In this document: positions 6,125 to 10,416 of the stretch, one piece after another
Position numbering within the stretch: position 1 is the stretch's first letter
Layout: every line of letters starts with the position of its first letter
From: Bacteroidales bacterium
GTDB taxonomy: Bacteria > Bacteroidota > Bacteroidia > Bacteroidales > Muribaculaceae
DNA length: 10,416 bases
Assembly (NCBI GenBank): GCA_014800065.1
Contig: JAAVGX010000073.1
Coordinates: forward strand, 1 to 10,416
Reading direction: 5' to 3'
Notes under the pieces: model-generated
Database searches by the model: none
What the model saw: only the letters and a program-made list of their open reading frames with translations
What the model was told of the DNA's origin: nothing
Program-made: the position numbers and the translations under genes

Positions 6125-7300
6125 ATGGCTGAAAAAAGAGATTATTATGAAGTGTTGGGTGTGAGCCGAGATGCCACAGCCGACCAGATTAAAAAGGCTT
6201 ACCGCAAGAAAGCGGTAATGTATCACCCCGATAAAAATCCGGGTGATAAAGAAGCTGAAGAGAAATTCAAGGAAGCAGCTGAAGCCTACGATGTGCTCAG
6301 CGATGAAACAAAACGCAAGCAGTACGACCAGTTCGGCCACAATATGGGTCCTCAGGGATTCGGTGGCGGCGGTGGCGGATACTACGACGCCGGCGGTATG
6401 GACTTGAACGACATCCTCAACCGATTCGCCCGCGACTTCGGTGGTTTCGGCGACTTCGGAGGATTCGGAAGCGCTACGGGCGGTCGACGTCGATCCACTC
6501 AAAAACGACAGAAAAAAGGCGGCGACATCCGTATCCGCGTAAAGCTGACACTTGACGATATTGCAAACGGTGTGACCAAAACCCTGCGCGTGCCCACATT
6601 TGTGGAGGACCCTGACTGCAAGGGTACCGGAGCAAAGGACGGCGTGGCATTCGCCACCTGCCCCCAGTGCCACGGTGAGGGTCATGTAATCACCGAGCAG
6701 TACACTCCATTCGGAACTATGCAGAGCGAAGCCACTTGCCCCACCTGCGACGGTTCCGGAAAAGTGATTACCGAGAAATGTCAACACTGCCACGGCGACG
6801 GTGTACTCCGCAAGGATCAGGAAGTGACCTTCACCATCCCCGCCGGTGTTTCCGAAGGCCAGACCTTCAGCGTTCGAGGAAAAGGCAATTACCCTAAAGG
6901 CGGCGGCGTGCCCGGCGACCTCCTGGTGGTTATTGAAGAAATCAAGCACCCCGAACTCATCCGCGACGGTGCCGATGTAATTTACAACCTCATGCTGGAC
7001 ATTCCCACCGCCGTGCTCGGTGGTGCGGTGGAAATCCCCACAATCACAGGACGTGCCCGCATTAACATTCCCGCCGGAACTCAGCCCGGCAAGGTGCTTC
7101 GCCTCCGTGGTAAGGGTCTTCCTGACGCTGAGCACGGTGGTAAGGGCGACGAACTCATCAACATCATGGTCTATATCCCCGAAAATCTTACCGACGACCA
7201 GAAAAAAGAGTTCGAAAAACTCAAAGATGCGCCCAACATCAAGCCGACCGACGACGATAGCAAACGCATTTTCTCAAAGCTCAAACATATTTTTGACTAA
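6125..7300 (+). CDS. dnaJ: Molecular chaperone DnaJ with an altered zinc-binding motif
   Basis: DnaJ delivers unfolded proteins to DnaK and stimulates its ATPase. The 391-residue protein has the full type I layout: J domain (residues 5-70, HPD at 34-36), Gly/Phe-rich region (71-118), a basic linker ([11 protein letters not shown], 121-131), zinc-finger domain (about 155-228), and two substrate-binding beta domains with a dimerisation tail. Normally four CxxCxGxG motifs supply eight cysteines. Motifs 2-4 are intact (C179/C182, C205/C208, C219/C222), but motif 1 reads EDPDCKGTG: the first cysteine is Asp162, coded GAC, and only Cys165 remains. Motifs 1 and 4 make zinc site I in characterised DnaJ proteins, so that site would have three Cys and one Asp. 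Reading frame and length are otherwise normal, so this is a substitution, not decay. It is cotranscribed with grpE. Confidence 0.97.
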   Translation: MAEKRDYYEVLGVSRDATADQIKKAYRKKAVMYHPDKNPGDKEAEEKFKEAAEAYDVLSDETKRKQYDQFGHNMGPQGFGGGGGGYYDAGGMDLNDILNRFARDFGGFGDFGGFGSATGGRRRSTQKRQKKGGDIRIRVKLTLDDIANGVTKTLRVPTFVEDPDCKGTGAKDGVAFATCPQCHGEGHVITEQYTPFGTMQSEATCPTCDGSGKVITEKCQHCHGDGVLRKDQEVTFTIPAGVSEGQTFSVRGKGNYPKGGGVPGDLLVVIEEIKHPELIRDGADVIYNLMLDIPTAVLGGAVEIPTITGRARINIPAGTQPGKVLRLRGKGLPDAEHGGKGDELINIMVYIPENLTDDQKKEFEKLKDAPNIKPTDDDSKRIFSKLKHIFD

Positions 7301-7354
7301 ATAGCTATCGGATAGCGAAATAAGAATAACATTCAACAATTCCATAACTAACAG

Positions 7355-7391
7355 AATTAGCTCCGAGTGTTAAATTAACCCGGAGCTAATT
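7355..7391 (+). terminator. Long inverted repeat after dnaJ, probable terminator
   Basis: AATTAGCTCCG (7355-7365) and CGGAGCTAATT (7381-7391) form a perfect 11-pair stem. Inside it GTTAA and TTAAC (7369-7373, 7375-7379) can pair further, giving a nearly continuous long hairpin with a small asymmetric bulge. The tail (TTAATTTC) is T-rich but has no long T-run. It lies 54 bases after dnaJ and ends 22 bases before the next gene, so it may terminate grpE-dnaJ or shape the leader of the downstream lipoprotein mRNA. A smaller palindrome, GCTATC-G-GATAGC, is at 7304-7316. Confidence 0.55.
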
Positions 7392-7413
7392 TAATTTCAA
7401 TAAAACGTCCTTA

Positions 7414-7920
7414 ATGAAAATGAGATCCATATTAATACTCTCCACTATTGCGGGCTTACTATTCTCCGCCTGCGGTATTTCAAATCAATCGTCAGATCAT
7501 GTCAGCGCTGCCGAAACATCAAAGTTGAACGATGGCGTTGATTCCATAAAAGTGGAAATATCAACAAAGGTTGGAGGAACACGCAGCATTCTCTTGAAAG
7601 ATAACGCAAATGCAGTGGCTCGATTTCAGAATAAACCCGACAGCACCCTGTCAATTTCCACAACGGAAGAATTAACAGGTCTGGCCGACTCACTATTTGT
7701 AGAAAAGAGCTGCAAGATTATAATATCTGAAACAGCTGCCGAAGGTCGCACTGACTATCCCATTTTCACTGTATCACTCTACAAAAACGGTCAAGCAGAA
7801 ACAACCCGCTACGACATGGGAACGCAGGAGGAAAATATTACACACTCCACCACACGCGACATATACTACAGCCCGGAATTCAGGCAATTTGTCTCCACAG
7901 TGTGTGACATATTAATGTAA
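7414..7920 (+). CDS. Small lipoprotein of unknown function
   Basis: I do not recognise this 168-residue protein. It has a lipoprotein signal, MKMRSILILSTIAGLLFSAC, with lipobox FSAC and the lipidated cysteine at residue 20. A Ser/Asp-rich linker (about 22-45) is followed by a compact domain (46-168) of alternating strands: DSIKVEIS, ARFQ, CKIIISE, PIFTVSLYKNG. It ends in a helix, SPEFRQFVSTVCDIL. Two cysteines in the mature domain (100, 164) could form a disulfide, which would fit a periplasmic or surface location. Met3 (7420) is an equally possible start. It sits after the dnaJ hairpin and 60 bases before the CsaA-type gene; no promoter of the usual type is evident. Codon use resembles its neighbours. 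The function cannot be inferred. Confidence 0.75.
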   Translation: MKMRSILILSTIAGLLFSACGISNQSSDHVSAAETSKLNDGVDSIKVEISTKVGGTRSILLKDNANAVARFQNKPDSTLSISTTEELTGLADSLFVEKSCKIIISETAAEGRTDYPIFTVSLYKNGQAETTRYDMGTQEENITHSTTRDIYYSPEFRQFVSTVCDILM

Positions 7921-7980
7921 TCACGCAGAATCGAAAATATTCCCGATATAATAAAAACCATCCAACACCATAATAATAAA

Positions 7981-8313
7981 ATGGAAATAACAATTGAAGA
8001 TTTCGACAAGGTTGAAATGCGAGCAGGCACTGTGATCGCAGCAGAAATTAATAAACGTGCGCGAAAACCCGCATATAAGGTCACCATTGACCTTGGCGAA
8101 GAAATCGGGATAAAAACCACATCCGCTCAGATTACAGACTTATATACTCCTGAATCGCTGATAGGAAAGCAGGTTATCTGCTGCGTAAACCTTCCGTCAA
8201 TGCACATCGGTTCTGTGAAAAGCGAGGTGCGTATACTCGGAACAGAAACAAACGGAGCTTGTGTTCTGCTTCAACCTTCCATGCCTGTAAATAATGGCGA
8301 TAAAGTCTTTTAA
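7981..8313 (+). CDS. csaA: CsaA-type tRNA-binding protein
   Basis: This 110-residue protein is a stand-alone EMAP/Arc1p-type tRNA-binding OB-fold, matching CsaA along its length: FDKVEMRAGTVIAAE (residues 8-22), the ARKPAYKVTIDLG segment (27-39), SAQITDLYTPESLIGKQV (48-65), and the closing LLQPSMPVNNGDKVF (96-110). CsaA homologues are dimeric, bind tRNA, and have been reported to have chaperone-like or export-related activity; the physiological role is unsettled. The length is what the family has without an attached synthetase. It lies 60 bases after the small lipoprotein gene and 23 bases before a strong terminator hairpin. Proximity to grpE-dnaJ is suggestive, given the reported chaperone activity, but may be coincidence. 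Confidence 0.93.
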   Translation: MEITIEDFDKVEMRAGTVIAAEINKRARKPAYKVTIDLGEEIGIKTTSAQITDLYTPESLIGKQVICCVNLPSMHIGSVKSEVRILGTETNGACVLLQPSMPVNNGDKVF

Positions 8314-8335
8314 CATCATCCGAAGCTACAAAGTC

Positions 8336-8386
8336 AACCCCACCTAAAGTCCGTAAATACATTTAGGTGGGGTTAGTCTTTTAATT
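8336..8386. terminator. Strong hairpin between convergent genes, likely bidirectional terminator
   Basis: AACCCCACCTAAA (8336-8348) pairs perfectly with TTTAGGTGGGGTT (8362-8374) over 13 bases with a 13-base loop, followed by AGTCTTTTAATT. It lies between the convergent csaA-type gene (ends 8313) and the minus-strand monooxygenase-fold gene (ends 8403). It probably stops transcripts from both sides. The T-run is better on the + strand. Confidence 0.7.
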
Positions 8387-8402
8387 CGAGGTGGATAGTT
8401 TA

Positions 8403-8687
8403 TCAGAATTCAAATTTGTCCAGATGCAGGCCGTCGACGGTCATTTCGGAAATCATGGGCACCAGACGCGTGAAGTGACTTGAGGTTGAGTGGGCGTGGA
8501 GGTTTTCCTCTGTGTCCCAGGTTTCTACAAACATCATTTTACGGGGGTCGGTTGAACTCACCAGCAGGTCGTAGTCAACGCAACCGGCGTCGTGACGGCT
8601 ATGGCGAACAAGGTCTTTAGCCAGCGTCACCACCATGCCCGCATCGGCATCCGGCTTCACTTCAAATTTTGCATTTAATCGTAGCAT
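8403..8687 (-). CDS. Antibiotic biosynthesis monooxygenase (ABM)-fold protein, YgiN-like
   Basis: This 94-residue protein fits the small dimeric ferredoxin-like ABM/quinol-monooxygenase family. Signatures are MLRLNAKFEVKPD at the start, GCVDYDLLVSSTDP (35-48), MFVETWDTEENLHAHSTSSHF (52-72) with the conserved W..E..L..H pattern, and MTVDGLHLDKFEF at the end. Members act on small aromatic or quinone compounds without bound cofactor, or serve as accessory oxidoreductases; the substrate here is unknown. The frame extends upstream to a GTG at 8723, but the added MLRLLLTLNKIA is not family-like and ATG 8687 matches the usual N-terminus after an A-rich leader. It is alone on the minus strand between the terminator hairpin and the EamA gene. 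Confidence 0.88.
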   Translation of the reverse strand: MLRLNAKFEVKPDADAGMVVTLAKDLVRHSRHDAGCVDYDLLVSSTDPRKMMFVETWDTEENLHAHSTSSHFTRLVPMISEMTVDGLHLDKFEF

Positions 8688-8777
8688 CGCTATTTTATTG
8701 AGGGTTAATAACAGCCGCAGCACTATCAGGGTTTACGGCATAATCACAACACGTCGGGTATAGTAATTGTTCAAAGG

Positions 8778-8809
8778 TTTGCCATATCGGAGAAAAATGA
8801 TTATCTTTG
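8778..8809 (+). promoter_or_regulatory. Promoter of the EamA transporter operon
   Basis: TTTG at 8778-8781 and TATCTTTG at 8802-8809 match the Bacteroides -33/-7 consensus exactly, with a 20-base spacer. Transcription should begin near 8815, giving a leader of about 15 bases before the ATG at 8830. It probably drives the transporter, the DUF4250 gene and the helicase. Confidence 0.7.
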
Positions 8810-8829
8810 CATAGCCAAAAATAAAATTT

Positions 8830-9768
8830 ATGGCAACTTCGAGCTTTTACAAAAATAAAACACCTCAGGCATTAGGACATTTGGCCGCTCTGATTGTGGT
8901 CACAATGTGGGGCTATTCCTTTGTTTCGTCGCGCGTACTCCTGGATAACGGGTTGGGCGCTGTTCAGATATACGTTCTCCGTTTCATCCTGGCGTATGCC
9001 ATCATGGTAATAATTTCGCACAACAGGCTGCTGGCTCGTAATTTTCGGGATGAGATGCTCTTTCTGATGTGCGGATTGTTGGCCGGCTCGGTGTATTTCA
9101 TTGCTGAGAACACGGCTCTTGAGTATACCCTCACTACCAACGTGTCGCTTCTGACCTCGCTCTCGCCTCTGATTACGGCAATTCTTGTGTCGATAATCTA
9201 CAAAAATGAAAAGTTGGGCAAGGGCACCTGGATAGGCTCTGCAATCGCTGTGGCCGGAGTGGGCTGTGTGGTATTCAACAGTAGCATGAACCTGGAAGTA
9301 AGGCCCTTAGGTGATATCCTTTCCATCACCGCCGCCTTTTCATGGGCTATCTATTCCATTGTTCTGCGCCAGCTCAATGCCAACTACGATGTGTGGTTTA
9401 TTTCGCGCAAAACGTTCTTCTACGGCCTGATAACGGCGATTCCGTTTCTTCTGTTCGAACACCATGAGTGCGACCTTGTCGCCACCCTGATGCGGCCGGC
9501 CGTGTGGGGCAATCTCCTCTTCCTCGGCCTGGGAGCGTCCACAATCGCTTATGTGCTGTGGGCGTTCAGTGTGAAGACTCTCGGTGCTGTCAAGGCTAAT
9601 AACTATATGTACTTCCAGAGTATTGCCACTCTGATTGTCAGCGCAATAGTGCTGGGCGAAAAAATCACAGTTGTCGGCACCACCGGAATCTGCCTCATTT
9701 TGGGTGGGCTATGGTTGGGCGACAAACTCAACGAGCGATGGAATAAAACCCTCTCGTCCCATCATTAA
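8830..9768 (+). CDS. EamA/DMT-family inner-membrane transporter
   Basis: This 312-residue protein has the two-fold EamA layout of the drug/metabolite transporter superfamily, with about ten membrane segments: roughly 17-34, 45-63, 76-92, 101-123, 133-150, 160-180, 192-209, 225-246, 254-275 and 281-297. Family features are the WGYSFVSSR opening (27-35), NTALEYTLTTNVSLLTSLSP (94-113), and the paired AVKANNYMYFQSIATLIVSAIVLGEKI (253-279). Such proteins usually export amino acids, nucleobases or other small metabolites, but the substrate cannot be read from sequence. It has its own promoter. The DUF4250 gene follows 20 bases after the stop, so it is likely first in an operon with DUF4250 and uvrD. 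Confidence 0.94.
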   Translation: MATSSFYKNKTPQALGHLAALIVVTMWGYSFVSSRVLLDNGLGAVQIYVLRFILAYAIMVIISHNRLLARNFRDEMLFLMCGLLAGSVYFIAENTALEYTLTTNVSLLTSLSPLITAILVSIIYKNEKLGKGTWIGSAIAVAGVGCVVFNSSMNLEVRPLGDILSITAAFSWAIYSIVLRQLNANYDVWFISRKTFFYGLITAIPFLLFEHHECDLVATLMRPAVWGNLLFLGLGASTIAYVLWAFSVKTLGAVKANNYMYFQSIATLIVSAIVLGEKITVVGTTGICLILGGLWLGDKLNERWNKTLSSHH

Positions 9769-9788
9769 TTTCATCAATCTTTGATGCT

Positions 9789-9964
9789 ATGACACTTCCC
9801 TCCGATCCTTTTATGCTGCTAAGCGTAATCAATACAATGCTTCGCGACCACTATCCTACACTGGACGAGCTCTGCGCCTCTGAAGGAATCGACCGCGCCG
9901 AACTCGTTGCAAAATTGGGTGAGGCCGGATTCGAATACATGCCTCAAATCAATCAGTTCCGTTG

Positions 9965-9965
<1 letters not shown>
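9789..9965 (+). CDS. DUF4250 small protein
   Basis: This 58-residue protein begins MTLPSDPFMLLSVINTMLRD, followed by YPTLDELCASEGID and, at the end, FEYMPQINQFR. That matches DUF4250, a family of about 60 residues widespread in Bacteroidales and Firmicutes with no known function. The predicted shape is three short helices; the LDELCASEGIDRAELVAKL segment looks like a helix-turn-helix-type pair, but DNA binding is only a guess. It starts 20 bases after the EamA gene. Its stop codon TGA shares its last base with the ATG of the helicase gene (9963-9967, TGATG), so the helicase is probably translated by termination-reinitiation and the two are cotranscribed. Confidence 0.9.

Positions 9966-10416
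<451 letters not shown>

Noticed and set aside
6059..7135. A 358-codon minus-strand frame opposite grpE and dnaJ
   Set aside because: It is a shadow produced by the codon bias of dnaJ; the + strand frame has complete DnaJ domains and the antisense protein has no recognisable motifs.
8688..8723. GTG-initiated N-terminal extension of the ABM-fold protein
   Set aside because: The twelve extra residues are not family-like, and ATG 8687 matches the usual N-terminus.

Overview
The window looks like chromosomal DNA from a member of the Bacteroidales (Bacteroidota), most likely a Muribaculaceae-type gut bacterium. The family guess is inference from protein flavour and intergenic style. The order is better supported: three promoters have the Bacteroides-type -33 TTTG and -7 TAnnTTTG boxes separated by exactly 20 bases, start codons lack strong Shine-Dalgarno sequences, and the GrpE, DnaJ, IspE, NlpC/P60 and DUF4250 proteins have a Bacteroidales look.

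Layout. Bases 1-806 hold no convincing protein gene. They carry two diverged copies of a dispersed repeat, a perfect 8-bp stem palindrome, a candidate ~90-nt small RNA with its own promoter and intrinsic terminator (about 217-309), and the promoter of the first gene. Bases 807-3932 (+) hold three tightly packed genes: a YitT-family membrane protein, a lipoprotein of unknown function, and an outer-membrane barrel resembling lipid A 3-O-deacylase / acyloxyacyl hydrolase; the last two overlap by 29 bases. A convergent NlpC/P60 lipoprotein (3946-4512, -) is divergent from ispE (4574-5425, +) across a compact two-way promoter region. grpE and dnaJ follow (5526-7300, +), then an unknown small lipoprotein (7414-7920), a CsaA-type tRNA-binding protein (7981-8313), a long hairpin terminator, and a convergent small antibiotic-biosynthesis-monooxygenase-fold protein (8403-8687, -). 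The window closes with an EamA-type transporter (8830-9768, +), a 58-residue DUF4250 protein (9789-9965), and the first 150 codons of a UvrD/PcrA helicase that overlaps the DUF4250 stop codon by one base.

How they work together. Most of this is housekeeping: isoprenoid precursor synthesis (IspE), protein folding (GrpE, DnaJ, perhaps CsaA), cell-wall cleavage (NlpC/P60) and DNA repair (UvrD). The envelope theme at 1829-4512 (lipoprotein, lipid A deacylase-like barrel, cell-wall lipoprotein) is the most functionally suggestive cluster. I see no CRISPR array, prophage, insertion sequence, tRNA or rRNA. I found no clear new multi-gene system. The points most worth a second look are the small-RNA candidate, the diverged repeats beside it, a DnaJ that lacks one of its eight zinc cysteines, the lipoprotein/deacylase-like pair, and the DUF4250-uvrD coupling.
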